In this document: in pieces, positions 7,684-16,340 of the stretch
Position numbering within the stretch: the first letter of the stretch is position 1
Layout: each line of letters begins with the position of its first letter
DNA from: Bacillota bacterium
Lineage (GTDB): Bacteria; Bacillota; Clostridia; Lachnospirales; Lachnospiraceae
Length of the DNA stretch: 41,105 nt
Reading direction: 5' to 3'
Assembly: GCA_023415635.1 (NCBI GenBank)
Contig: JAEZJV010000053.1
Location: 1-41,105 of the forward strand
The notes under the pieces: generated by a model
Told to the model about the DNA's origin: nothing
Seen by the model: only the letters and a program-made list of their open reading frames with translations
The model's database searches: none
Translations under genes and position numbers: made by a program

Positions 7684-8349
7684 TTATTCTAGAATTTTTC
7701 CCTTCAGCAACTTATAGGTCCAATATCCGAGAACTGACATCCCAATACCCTTCAGGATATTAAAGGGCGTAATTCCGAGGATAACCAGTCCCGCTGCATT
7801 CTTTATGACAGACATATGTGCAGATGCCGCTCCAACCACTACATCCATTCCCCCAAACAGCTTTGCATAGAGAGGAAGTGTCACAAAGTAATTGATTAAG
7901 GCACCGGAAACAGCAAATGACACCGTAGCTATAGCAAAGATCATTACAAGGTATGCTCCGCCAAAACGGTTTTTCGTATCACTAATCACTGTTAATTCTG
8001 AATTCCGGACCTTGTTCGGCTTACGAAGTCTATACAAGGCACCTAACGGCATCATGAAAGTACTACTGATAACAAAGTTCGCCAATTCTCCGATCATACC
8101 CGTAGTAGACATTGTCAACGCTTTTATGAGATTTTTGATCAGTTCAACCACGACACCTGCAAAGGGGCCGAATTGTAATGCTGCGATGACCGCCGGAATA
8201 TCGCTGAATTCAATCTCTAAAAATCCCAGATATTTAAAGGGAAGATGGATTAGCATAAGCACATAGGCCAGTGCTGATAGTAGACTGATTGTAACAAGCT
8301 CTCTGGTAGTGATTGTGTTTTTTTGATTTACGACTGTGTTCGTTCTCAT
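7684..8349 (-). CDS. ribU: Riboflavin ECF transporter substrate-binding protein
   Basis: RibU is the membrane S-component that binds riboflavin and docks on the shared energy-coupling (EcfAA'T) module; those partners are not in this window. The 221-residue protein is hydrophobic with about six predicted membrane segments and has the family features LLSALAYVLML, EIEFSDIPAVI and a PFNILKGIGMS ending. AAGGAGAG lies 8 nt upstream of the ATG. An FMN riboswitch and an intrinsic terminator precede it (8414-8593), which is strong independent support for a flavin substrate. Expression should fall when FMN is plentiful. Confidence 0.94.
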   Translation of the reverse strand: MRTNTVVNQKNTITTRELVTISLLSALAYVLMLIHLPFKYLGFLEIEFSDIPAVIAALQFGPFAGVVVELIKNLIKALTMSTTGMIGELANFVISSTFMMPLGALYRLRKPNKVRNSELTVISDTKNRFGGAYLVMIFAIATVSFAVSGALINYFVTLPLYAKLFGGMDVVVGAASAHMSVIKNAAGLVILGITPFNILKGIGMSVLGYWTYKLLKGKILE

Positions 8350-8413
8350 AATATTCTCTCCTTTTGCTTCAAAGGAAAAATTCCCGGTAATGCAGACCTT
8401 TCTAAAAATATGT

Positions 8414-8442
8414 AAAAAACCCCGATTTTGTTAAAATCGGGG
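8414..8442 (-). terminator. Riboswitch-controlled terminator before ribU
   Basis: A perfect 10-bp stem, CCCCGATTTT (8420-8429) / AAAATCGGGG (8433-8442), followed on the minus strand by TTTTTT. It lies directly after the FMN aptamer and 65 nt before the ribU start, so it is the expression platform: FMN binding should favour this hairpin and stop transcription. Confidence 0.9.
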
Positions 8443-8456
8443 CTAAAAATCTAATT

Positions 8457-8593
8457 ATTCTGCATCTCTTCTATCATCCAGACTTTACTGTCGGTTTTGG
8501 AATCACACCAAATCAATCCTCAATGGTTATGTACCATCTTAGAGTCGCGGACTATACCGCCGGTCGGGAATTTCACCCTGCCCCGAAGAATTT
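8457..8593 (-). promoter_or_regulatory. FMN riboswitch (RFN element)
   Basis: On the minus strand the conserved RFN blocks appear in order: CTTCGGGGCAGGGTGAAATT, CCCGACCGGCGGT, AGTCCGCGA, GGTGTGATTCC, CCGACAGT and AGTCTGGATG. Closing helix P1 pairs ATTCT (8587-8591) with AGAAT (8457-8461). It is followed by the terminator at 8414-8442 and then ribU. Confidence 0.96.
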
Positions 8594-8617
8594 ACCTTTT
8601 ATTATTTTTACAGCATC

Positions 8618-8646
8618 ATCATACAACAGATCATACGCCATGTCAA
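8618..8646 (-). promoter_or_regulatory. Promoter of the FMN riboswitch-ribU transcript
   Basis: Minus strand: perfect -35 TTGACA (8641-8646), 17-bp spacer, -10 TATGAT (8618-8623). The predicted start at about 8611 lies about 20 nt before the aptamer. Confidence 0.78.
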
Positions 8647-8787
8647 TATAAGCAGGTGTTTTTTTTAAAGTATTCAAAATTCAACTTGCTTTATTATCCC
8701 CATATGCTTGCTGATCCATCCATGCAAGAATTCTGTGTTGCTATAAAACCAAGGCTACTACAAACTATCCTTAGGTATTAAGAGATA

Positions 8788-11139
8788 TTAATTCAGCTTC
8801 ATCGACAGCTGAATTCGTTTCTTTGCCGCATCGACACCGATTACCTTTACCTCAACGATATCTCCGACGCTTACAACCTCCAACGGATGCTTTACAAATT
8901 TCTTATCGGACATCTGGGAAATGTGTACGAGACCATCCTGATGAACACCGATATCAACAAATGCACCGAAATCTATTACGTTACGTACCGTACCCTTCAA
9001 AATCATCCCTTCTGTCAGATCCTTAATCTCAAGTACATCCGTACGTAGGATTGGTTTAGGCATCTCATCTCTGGGATCACGTCCGGGCTTCTCCAGTTCC
9101 TTTATGATATCTGTCAGGGTAATCTCACCAATTCCAAGCTCCTGTGCCAGCTTACGCTTGTCCTTAATCTGTTTTCCTATGGTGATTATATCCTGCTGAT
9201 CAGCTGCTGCAAAATTAGTTTTCGTCTGGGGAGCCTCAGAAACCACGACTCCTCCTTTACCGACTGCCGCTGCCAAAGCTTTTCCGAGGGCAGTATCCTG
9301 GGTCTTTACGGTGATTGACTTCGCTCTTTTTTCAGGTCTTGGTTCTGTCGTCTTGGAAGCTTCTGCTGTAGACTTACGTTTCATGGCTTTTATTTGAATA
9401 TCCTTCACATCCTCCAACGTCATACCAAGCTTGGTAAGAAGCTCCTGAGTAGCTGCATAGGATTCCGGATGAACACCGGTAGCATCCAGAGGATTGTCTC
9501 CTCCGGAAATTCTCATAAAGCCGGCACACTGTTCAAATGCCTTCGGCCCAAGCTTAGCAACCTTCAGAAGCTCCTCACGGCTATGGAAACGGCCGTTGGC
9601 TTCCCGGTACGCGACGATGTTCTTCGCAATTACTTTGCTGACACCGGAAATATGCTCGAGCAAGGATACAGAAGCTGTGTTTAAATCAACTCCTACCTTA
9701 TTTACGCAATCCTCCACAACCCCAGAGAGAACCTCTCCCAGCTTCTTCTGGTTCATATCATGCTGGTATTGGCCTACACCTATGGACTGGGGATCTATCT
9801 TTACTAGCTCTGCAAGCGGGTCCTGCAATCTCCTGGCGATAGAGGCTGCACTTCTTTGTCCCACATCAAAGTTCGGGAATTCCTCGGTTGCCAGCTTGCT
9901 CGCAGAATAGACAGAAGCGCCTGCTTCGTTAACAATAATATATTTTACCGGTCTATTGAGTTCCTTTAGCAACTCGACAATAATCATCTCAGATTCTCTG
10001 GAGGCTGTACCGTTGCCAACAGAGATTAATGTGATATTGTATTTATCAATCAGCTTTTTAAGTACCGCTTTAGCCTCATCTACTTTATTTTGCGGGGCCG
10101 TAGGATAGATCACTACCGTATCCAATACCTTTCCGGTGCTGTCAACAACCGCAAGCTTACAACCGGTTCGGAAAGCCGGGTCCCAGCCAAGAACCACCTG
10201 ACCGGCAATCGGAGGCTGCATCAGAAGCTGCTCCAAATTCTTACCGAATACCTTAATTGCACCGTCCTCTGCCTTCTCCGTCAGTTCGTTTCTGATCTCA
10301 CGCTCAATCGACGGAGCGATTAGACGCTTATAGCTATCTTCAAGGGTAGCCCTTAATACGTCGTTGGTATTCGGGTTATCCTTCACGATAACCTTCTTCT
10401 CCAGATATCGGAGAATACGTTCTTCCGGTGCATTAATCTTGACGGTCAGTATTTTTTCATTCTCACCTCGGTTGATGGCAAGTACTCTGTGTCCTGCCAG
10501 TTTAGAAATTCCTTCCTCAAAGTTGTAATACATTTCATATACGGATTCCAGTTTGGCATCCTTTGCTATAGATATTAAAGTACCTTCCTTTGTGGTGATC
10601 TCACGGATGTAGCTGCGATGCTCCGCCTCATCTGATATATCTTCGGCAATGATATCTAACGCTCCGGCTATCGCTTCCTCTATGCTATGAACCTCTTTCT
10701 CTTCAGATAGATATTCCTTTGCTGCCAGCTCTAAGGGCTCATTGGTTTCCTGTGCCCAGATAAGTGCGGCAAGTCCTTCCAGTCCCTTTTCCTTCGCTAT
10801 GGTTGCCCGTGTTCTTCTCTTTGGGCGGTAAGGCCGATATAAATCCTCCACTACAACCAGAGTAGCTGCAGCTAAAATCTGTGCCTTCAGCTCCTCCGTC
10901 AACTTTCCCTGCTCCTCTATGCTGTTCAGTACCTGGGCTTTTTTCTCTTCCAGGTTCCTTAAATACTGTAATCTTTCATGAAGATTTCTCAACTGCTCAT
11001 CATCCAGGGAGCCGGTTGCTTCCTTTCGATATCTTGCAATGAAGGGAATGGTATTTCCTTCATCAATTAATTTCACGGCAGCCTCGACCTGTTCAAGACG
11101 TATCCCGAGTTCTTCTTTTATCTGTTTTAAAATATCCAT
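8788..11139 (-). CDS. tex: Tex-family S1 RNA-binding transcription accessory protein
   Basis: Tex proteins bind nucleic acid and help transcription and its termination; the exact role in Firmicutes is unsettled. Domains in order: N-terminal Tex helices (1-190), core with RNase H-like YqgF fold (about 315-440, LGWDPAFRTGCKLAVVD), helix-hairpin-helix pairs (about 480-560, NTASVSLLEHISGVSKVIAK in part), a second HhH segment and a C-terminal S1 domain (about 705-780, GTVRNVIDFGAFVDIGVHQD). At 783 residues it is longer than the usual 715-730 because of a Lys/Thr/Ala-rich insert at about 585-650. AAGGAG lies 7 nt before the ATG. It is probably a single-gene unit with a promoter at 11206-11234; no terminator is evident before ribU's promoter. 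Confidence 0.93.
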   Translation of the reverse strand: MDILKQIKEELGIRLEQVEAAVKLIDEGNTIPFIARYRKEATGSLDDEQLRNLHERLQYLRNLEEKKAQVLNSIEEQGKLTEELKAQILAAATLVVVEDLYRPYRPKRRTRATIAKEKGLEGLAALIWAQETNEPLELAAKEYLSEEKEVHSIEEAIAGALDIIAEDISDEAEHRSYIREITTKEGTLISIAKDAKLESVYEMYYNFEEGISKLAGHRVLAINRGENEKILTVKINAPEERILRYLEKKVIVKDNPNTNDVLRATLEDSYKRLIAPSIEREIRNELTEKAEDGAIKVFGKNLEQLLMQPPIAGQVVLGWDPAFRTGCKLAVVDSTGKVLDTVVIYPTAPQNKVDEAKAVLKKLIDKYNITLISVGNGTASRESEMIIVELLKELNRPVKYIIVNEAGASVYSASKLATEEFPNFDVGQRSAASIARRLQDPLAELVKIDPQSIGVGQYQHDMNQKKLGEVLSGVVEDCVNKVGVDLNTASVSLLEHISGVSKVIAKNIVAYREANGRFHSREELLKVAKLGPKAFEQCAGFMRISGGDNPLDATGVHPESYAATQELLTKLGMTLEDVKDIQIKAMKRKSTAEASKTTEPRPEKRAKSITVKTQDTALGKALAAAVGKGGVVVSEAPQTKTNFAAADQQDIITIGKQIKDKRKLAQELGIGEITLTDIIKELEKPGRDPRDEMPKPILRTDVLEIKDLTEGMILKGTVRNVIDFGAFVDIGVHQDGLVHISQMSDKKFVKHPLEVVSVGDIVEVKVIGVDAAKKRIQLSMKLN

Positions 11140-11205
11140 TATTCTACTCCTTAAATCATAATCCTCATCATTTTCTTCTATTAAGTAACATTTTTACCAT
11201 TTTTA

Positions 11206-11234
11206 ATAATATCATCCGTACACGTGAAAAGCAA
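11206..11234 (-). promoter_or_regulatory. Possible promoter of tex
   Basis: Minus strand: -35 TTGCTT (11229-11234), 17-bp spacer, -10 TATTAT (11206-11211), about 60 nt before the tex ATG. Confidence 0.5.
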
Positions 11235-11267
11235 CTGGATTTACTTAAAAATGCCTGCGCGGTGATA

Positions 11268-11296
11268 TTGACCGCTTATAAAACCTGTAATATAAT
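11268..11296 (+). promoter_or_regulatory. Promoter of the HExxH protein gene
   Basis: Plus strand: -35 TTGACC (11268-11273), 17-bp spacer, perfect -10 TATAAT (11291-11296). The leader is about 70 nt and ends with AAGGAGG 7 nt before the ATG. Confidence 0.75.
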
Positions 11297-11372
11297 AAAG
11301 GTGGTAACAATTCTTTTAAACTATGTGCTGTAAGGTTATAATATAGTTGCCAGTACTTAAGGAGGTTTTATC

Positions 11373-11873
11373 ATGATTGGTTCTGTTGGTTACACAACCT
11401 ATACCTATCCTGTTGCCGGTGTCAATCTCTTGAACACCCCTGCCTCCGCTGTGACTAAAATCAGCAGTATCCGTCCGATCAATGAGAAGACCATTCTAAA
11501 TGTGGATAAAATGCGACCGGCAGAATGCAAGACCTGTAAGGAACGTAAATATATGGATGTGTCCAATGAAGCGAATGTCTCCTTCCAGGCACCCACTCAT
11601 ATCTCTCCTGAGGCTTCCTTTGCAGCTGTATCTGCTCACGAACAACAGCATGTATCCAATGCTGTTGCGACAGGTAGTCAGCCAGGTAACCAGCTGGTGT
11701 CCTCCTCCGTATCCTTAAAGACGGGAATATGTCCGGAATGCAAAAAGCCCTATATCGCCGGTGGTACAACCAGGACACAGATTAAGTACAACGAAAGTAA
11801 TCCCTATGAGACCTCCCGTAAATCTGTTGAGGGAAGCCTGCTAAAGGGTATGAATTTCGACTCAGTTGCATAA
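11373..11873 (+). CDS. Putative HExxH metalloprotease-like protein with two CxxC pairs
   Basis: A 166-residue protein with no signal peptide or membrane segment. It carries H89-E90-Q91-Q92-H93, an exact HExxH zinc-protease motif set in SAHEQQHVSNA, which resembles the AHExxH helix of SprA-related putative metalloproteases (family likeness from memory). CKTC (C52/C55) and CPEC (C120/C123) flank the motif and could form one structural zinc site. A downstream acidic residue (for example E146 in NPYE) could be the third ligand, but this is a guess. Substrate and location are unknown. It is a single-gene unit divergent from tex. A chance HExxH match remains possible, though the surrounding helix pattern argues against it. 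Confidence 0.72.
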   Translation: MIGSVGYTTYTYPVAGVNLLNTPASAVTKISSIRPINEKTILNVDKMRPAECKTCKERKYMDVSNEANVSFQAPTHISPEASFAAVSAHEQQHVSNAVATGSQPGNQLVSSSVSLKTGICPECKKPYIAGGTTRTQIKYNESNPYETSRKSVEGSLLKGMNFDSVA

Positions 11874-11959
11874 TCCCATATTCAGCGTACCTCATCGTAA
11901 ATTTAGGGATATCACATTGGATGATTTACAGCTTGAATTTGCTTCGCATTATATAAGAT

Positions 11960-11995
11960 AAAAAGATGAAGGAGAAGCCTAAAAGCTCCTCCTTC
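11960..11995 (-). terminator. Terminator of the lysC operon
   Basis: GAAGGAGAAGC (11968-11978) pairs with GCTCCTCCTTC (11985-11995) with one mismatch. On the minus strand the stem is followed by ATCTTTTTATC. It is about 50 nt after the lysC stop. Confidence 0.75.
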
Positions 11996-12044
11996 CGCAT
12001 AAAACCATATATTCTAAACACACTCCGAGATAAACAAAGAAATC

Positions 12045-13253
12045 TTATACCAAAGCAAACTTATCATGTACCGCATTCATCGCTTTTTCTACATGAGCTT
12101 CATCAATCAGTACAGTAACCCTGATTTCAGAAGTAGAAATCATCTTGATGTTTACTCCTACATCATAAAGAGCCTCAAACATCTTTGCTGCCACACCTGC
12201 ATTGGACATCATTCCAGCACCTACAATGGAAACCTTGGCAACATCTCTTTCCACATCAATTTTCTGACAGGTAAGGCTGCCTCCCTGATGGCGTTCAAGG
12301 ATTGCAATTGCCTCGTCTAGGTCATCCCCTTTCACGGTAAAGCTGATATCCTTAGTACCGTCCCTTCCAATGGACTGCAGAATGATATCTACATTGATAT
12401 TATGATTTGCCAGATGATTGAATAATTTGAAGGCAACTCCGGGCTGATCCTCCAAGCCAATCACTGCGATACGAGCTGCGTTCTTATCACATGCAACACC
12501 GCTTACAAGCATTTTCTCCATCTTTACTTCCTCCTTAACAACAGTACCCTCCGATAGATTCAGGCTGGAACGAACCACCAACTGTACTCCGTATTTTTTC
12601 GCCATTTCCACAGAGCGGTTATGCAGTACGCCAGCGCCTAAGGATGCCAGCTCCAGCATCTCATCATAGGTAATCTCCTCCAGCTTTCTTGCTGCGGGTA
12701 CAATTCTTGGATCAGCGGTATATACTCCGTCCACATCTGTATAAATCTCACAGGCATCCGCATTCAGCGCTGCTGCCAGAGCAACTGCTGTCGTATCAGA
12801 ACCTCCGCGACCGAGTGTCGTATAATCGTCGAATTTATTCACTCCTTGGAAGCCGGTAACCAGTACTACTCGCTTTGCTTCCAATTCATTCTCAATTCTT
12901 TCCGAATCTATCCTCTTCAGCCTTGCATTTCCATAGACACTGGTTGTATGCATCGCAACCTGATATGCATTCAGGGATACCGCAGGAACTCCCATAGTAT
13001 CAAGTGCCATTGCCATAAGTGCGACCGAAACCTGTTCCCCGGTTACCATGAGCATATCCAGTTCTCTTTTTGATGCATTCGGGTTGATATCCTTCGCCTG
13101 TGCCAGAAGGATATCCGTTGTCTTGCCCATAGCGGAAAGTACCACTACAACCTCATTACCCTTCTTATATTCCTCGGCTATTCTTCCGGCAACATTGAAA
13201 ATTCTTTCTTTATCACCTACGGATGTTCCACCGAATTTCTTAACAATAAGCAT
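12045..13253 (-). CDS. lysC: Aspartate kinase
   Basis: Aspartokinase phosphorylates L-aspartate, the first step toward lysine, threonine and methionine. The 402-residue protein has the kinase core with KFGGTSVGD at the N-terminus, GRGGSDTTAVALAA, and YTDVDGVYTADPR, followed by two ACT regulatory domains (about 265-335 and 340-402) of the LysC class, so feedback inhibition by lysine and/or threonine is likely. AGGAGG lies 6 nt before the ATG and 9 bp separate it from the upstream ApgM-like gene. It ends the ACT-hom-apgM-lysC operon, which puts the entry step of the pathway at the 3' end. Confidence 0.95.
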   Translation of the reverse strand: MLIVKKFGGTSVGDKERIFNVAGRIAEEYKKGNEVVVVLSAMGKTTDILLAQAKDINPNASKRELDMLMVTGEQVSVALMAMALDTMGVPAVSLNAYQVAMHTTSVYGNARLKRIDSERIENELEAKRVVLVTGFQGVNKFDDYTTLGRGGSDTTAVALAAALNADACEIYTDVDGVYTADPRIVPAARKLEEITYDEMLELASLGAGVLHNRSVEMAKKYGVQLVVRSSLNLSEGTVVKEEVKMEKMLVSGVACDKNAARIAVIGLEDQPGVAFKLFNHLANHNINVDIILQSIGRDGTKDISFTVKGDDLDEAIAILERHQGGSLTCQKIDVERDVAKVSIVGAGMMSNAGVAAKMFEALYDVGVNIKMISTSEIRVTVLIDEAHVEKAMNAVHDKFALV

Positions 13254-13262
13254 AACTGCCTC

Positions 13263-14465
13263 CTACATAGATAATAGCTTGTTTATCACAGTGTAGCCTT
13301 CCCTGACTACAATTCCGCTCTTTTCGGCTTCTTCCTCATTGTATAACCAGTTGTTATTCTGCTTAGCTGTACTGTCGTAAAGCAGATAGGGAACCGGGCT
13401 GTCAGTATGGGTACGGCACCGGATCGGAGTAGGATGATCCGGCATAATGAGCATCCGATAATCTACTCCTGCTTTCTCCATCTCCTCCACAACTATCTTG
13501 ATCACTCTCTGGTCAAGATATTCTATCGATTGCACCTTATTCTTCACATTACCCTGATGACCCATCTCATCCGGTGCTTCTACATGGATATAGACAAAGT
13601 CGTAATCCTCCTCTAGGAGTACCTTAACTGCCGCCATCGCTTTTCCCTCATAATTGGTATGGAGCGTACCGTTAGCACCGGGTACTTCGATAACCTTCAT
13701 TCCTGCTCCGACTGCAATTCCCTTTAATAAATCAACTGCAGAAATCATCGCACCCTTTTTATCTGTCTTTTCTTCAAAGGAGGTAAGAGCAGGCTTTGTT
13801 CCCGCTCCCCAGAACCAGATGGAATTAGCCTTATTTAGACCCTTTTCCTTCCTATCCATATTAATCGGGTGATTGTTCAGGATGTCAAAGCTCTTCCTCA
13901 TCATTTCCCTAAATACTAAATCCTTCGGTAAATATTCTCCGATCACTCTACCCAAGATATCATGAGGCTGTGCCAGATCGATTACTTCCCCATGTTCCCA
14001 GATGGTTAAGTGCCGATAGCTGGTACCTACATAGAATTGAAAGATATCGCTTTCTAATTCTTTTTTTACAGCCTCCAGCAAAGCTTTAGCATCCTCGGTG
14101 GATATCTCACCGGAGCTGTGATCTATCATTGTTCTCTGCTCATAGGGAACATCCTCTTCCGATAGGGTCACTAGGTTGCAGCGAAGAGCAATATCCGTTG
14201 CTTTCATATCTACTCCGATGCTCAAGGCTTCCAGAGGAGATCTACCTGAATAATAAATTCTAGGATTATACCCCAGCACTGCAAGGTTTGCTGTATCACT
14301 ACCGGGCTTCATTCCCTCCGGTATCGTATATGCCAGGCCGAGCTCAGACAGCTGTGCCAGCTGATCAAGCTTTGGTGTTACTGCTGCCATCAGTGGTGTT
14401 CTATTACCCAATACGTCCAACGGTTCATCAGCCATACCGTCTCCGAGAACAACGATGTATTTCAT
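13263..14465 (-). CDS. ApgM-like alkaline-phosphatase-fold enzyme, putative homoserine kinase
   Basis: The 400-residue protein belongs to the cofactor-independent phosphoglycerate mutase (archaeal ApgM) family of metal-dependent phosphotransferases. Visible motifs are LGDGMADEP near the N-terminus, MKPGSDTANLAVLGY (the nucleophile Ser/Thr region), HVEAPDEMGHQG and MPDHPTPI. Family subgroup TIGR02535 is a proposed homoserine kinase that replaces ThrB in organisms lacking the classical enzyme. Here the gene lies between hom and lysC and no GHMP-type thrB is present in the window, which supports that role; mutase activity cannot be excluded. The ATG at 14465 (MKYIVVLGDG) is preferred over a TTG at 14495 on homology grounds. 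It starts 30 bp after the hom stop. Confidence 0.85.
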   Translation of the reverse strand: MKYIVVLGDGMADEPLDVLGNRTPLMAAVTPKLDQLAQLSELGLAYTIPEGMKPGSDTANLAVLGYNPRIYYSGRSPLEALSIGVDMKATDIALRCNLVTLSEEDVPYEQRTMIDHSSGEISTEDAKALLEAVKKELESDIFQFYVGTSYRHLTIWEHGEVIDLAQPHDILGRVIGEYLPKDLVFREMMRKSFDILNNHPINMDRKEKGLNKANSIWFWGAGTKPALTSFEEKTDKKGAMISAVDLLKGIAVGAGMKVIEVPGANGTLHTNYEGKAMAAVKVLLEEDYDFVYIHVEAPDEMGHQGNVKNKVQSIEYLDQRVIKIVVEEMEKAGVDYRMLIMPDHPTPIRCRTHTDSPVPYLLYDSTAKQNNNWLYNEEEAEKSGIVVREGYTVINKLLSM

Positions 14466-14495
14466 ATGATCATCCAATCCTTCCTTCTTAAGCAA

Positions 14496-15713
14496 TTAAA
14501 ATCTGACCCGGATGACACTTAGCACACCATCCAAACCGCTGATCTTTTTCTTAAGCTCCTGTTCAGGAACCTTCTCCGTAATAAAAGCATATTCTCCGAT
14601 AATCTCGGGATGAGCGATTTCCTCCACCTCAGAAAAAAGCTTTGATACCTCTTCCTTAGCTTGAGTGCCGGCCTTTATACGGATGAAAAATCTGTGCTCC
14701 ACCTGGTTGATATCTGTAAGCTCCAGCTTTTTGCTGCTCCATAGGGTCCAGATATTCTTCCCGATATGCTTCGCCGCATCTACCACATCTGCGACCACTG
14801 CGCTGGCGGTAGGTAATTTCCCGGCTCCGCTTCCATAAAACATCACATCTCCAATGACATTGCCTTTGACAAATATACCGTTAAAGACATCGTTTACGCT
14901 GTAAAGAGGATGATTCGCCTTAATCATTACCGGAGCGACCATAGCATATACCCTGGAGCTATTTCCACGGATACTGGAAGCGAACAGTTTAATTCTTGCT
15001 CCCATGGATTTCGCATATTTGATATCAATATCGGTAATTTTCGTAATACCTTCCGTATAAATGTCTTCATAATCAACCTGCATTCCAAATGCCAGGGAGG
15101 ATAATATGGCTATCTTTCTGCAAGCATCATAGCCCTCCACATCCGCAGCCGGATTCCGCTCTGCATATCCGAGCTTCTGTGCATTGGCAAGTGCCGTATC
15201 GTAATCAATTCCTTCCTCACTCATTTTAGTAAGGATATAATTCGTGGTACCATTCAAGATACCAGTAATTTCAACGATCTCATCCGCAGTCAGAGATTGA
15301 TTTAGCGGCCGGATAATCGGAATACCGCCACCTACGCTTGCCTCAAACAGAAAATTCAGATTATTGCTCTTGGCCAAATCCAAAAGCTCTGCTCCGTGCT
15401 TTGCCACAAGCTCCTTGTTGGAAGTGATAACACTCTTTCCTTTTAACATTGCCTGCTTAACAAAGGTATATGCCGGTTCAACACCGCCCATAACCTCAAC
15501 AACTATCTTAATATCTGAATCCTCTAATATTATATTCACATCGTGAACTAGTTTTTCCATAATCGGATCGCCTGGAAACTCACGAAGATCCAGGACATAT
15601 TTGATATTAATATGGTCGCCGGCCCTTTTTTTAATGCTCTCACCATTGGTATTCAACACTTCAACTACGCCTGACCCAATGGTGCCGTATCCTAAGACTG
15701 CAATGTTAATCAT
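14496..15713 (-). CDS. hom: Homoserine dehydrogenase
   Basis: Hom reduces aspartate semialdehyde to homoserine with NAD(P)H, the branch point toward threonine and methionine. The 405-residue protein has the Rossmann motif GYGTIGSG (residues 8-15), the catalytic-domain signature ILNGTTNYILTKM, then GYAERNPAADVEGYDACRK (in two overlapping motifs) holding the catalytic lysine and substrate acid residues. A C-terminal ACT domain (about 325-405) suggests allosteric control. AGGAGG precedes the ATG. It follows the ACT regulator gene by 133 bp and leads into the ApgM-like gene and lysC. Confidence 0.95.
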   Translation of the reverse strand: MINIAVLGYGTIGSGVVEVLNTNGESIKKRAGDHINIKYVLDLREFPGDPIMEKLVHDVNIILEDSDIKIVVEVMGGVEPAYTFVKQAMLKGKSVITSNKELVAKHGAELLDLAKSNNLNFLFEASVGGGIPIIRPLNQSLTADEIVEITGILNGTTNYILTKMSEEGIDYDTALANAQKLGYAERNPAADVEGYDACRKIAILSSLAFGMQVDYEDIYTEGITKITDIDIKYAKSMGARIKLFASSIRGNSSRVYAMVAPVMIKANHPLYSVNDVFNGIFVKGNVIGDVMFYGSGAGKLPTASAVVADVVDAAKHIGKNIWTLWSSKKLELTDINQVEHRFFIRIKAGTQAKEEVSKLFSEVEEIAHPEIIGEYAFITEKVPEQELKKKISGLDGVLSVIRVRF

Positions 15714-15846
15714 CTCTGTTCCTCCTGTTCATGGTGTAACTCTTTAAAGCTATTATTTATGATTTTAATCCGTGAAGAACAAAAAGTCAGCTTCCTATTG
15801 CGATCACTTGTAGTTCTTCCGGTGTGAAGTTGCTTATAGCTTCACA

Positions 15847-16287
15847 TTATTCTCTTGAAACCATCTTAACGTAATGGATGCCTTCCATTGCCTCAATCGC
15901 ATCGATCATCACTACTGTGCTGTCCGTCTGGGGAAGTATTTCGATGCTTAAGGTCAAGAGTGCAATTCCGTTAACCGGTATACTTTGATGGATTGTCAGG
16001 ATATTTGCCTCACATTTGGCAACCTGATTCAGAACCTTCGAGAGTAAGCCCGGTCTGTCATCCATCTGCAGCATGAAGGTAATTGTCTTTCCCCTCGTGT
16101 TCTCATAGAAAGGAAATATATCATCCTTATATTTATAAAAAGAACTTCTGCTGATTTCAACTGCATCTGTCGCCTCCTGAACTGTCATGACACGTTCGGA
16201 ATCCAACAGCCGCTTTGCCTCTACTACTTTTAACAATACCTCCGGTACTGCCTTCTTCTTAACTATAAAATATTGATCATCATTCAT
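15847..16287 (-). CDS. ACT-domain protein (PheB/UPF0735 type)
   Basis: A 146-residue protein of the UPF0735 family, often called PheB. Residues about 40-65 (VQEATDAVEISRSSFYKYKD) look like a helix-turn-helix, and residues 70-146 form an ACT domain (MQMDDRPGLLSKVLNQVAKC in part), which usually binds an amino acid. The ATG at 16287 has AGGAGG 9 nt upstream; longer in-frame starts lack a ribosome site. Its place at the head of the hom-apgM-lysC operon suggests an amino-acid-responsive regulator of that operon, but the function is inferred only from fold and context. Confidence 0.9.
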   Translation of the reverse strand: MNDDQYFIVKKKAVPEVLLKVVEAKRLLDSERVMTVQEATDAVEISRSSFYKYKDDIFPFYENTRGKTITFMLQMDDRPGLLSKVLNQVAKCEANILTIHQSIPVNGIALLTLSIEILPQTDSTVVMIDAIEAMEGIHYVKMVSRE

Positions 16288-16340
16288 AGTATTGCACCTC
16301 CTGAGCTTATTCAGGGTAATATCTGCATTCATTGCTTAAA

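Noticed and set aside
9494..9910. Long plus-strand ORF inside tex
   Set aside because: It is the opposite-strand shadow of the well-supported tex gene and has no family-like sequence.
15714..15846. Riboswitch or T-box in the gap between the ACT gene and hom
   Set aside because: The 133-bp gap has a short GTGAAG/CTTCAC hairpin but no T-box or lysine-riboswitch consensus and no U-tract.
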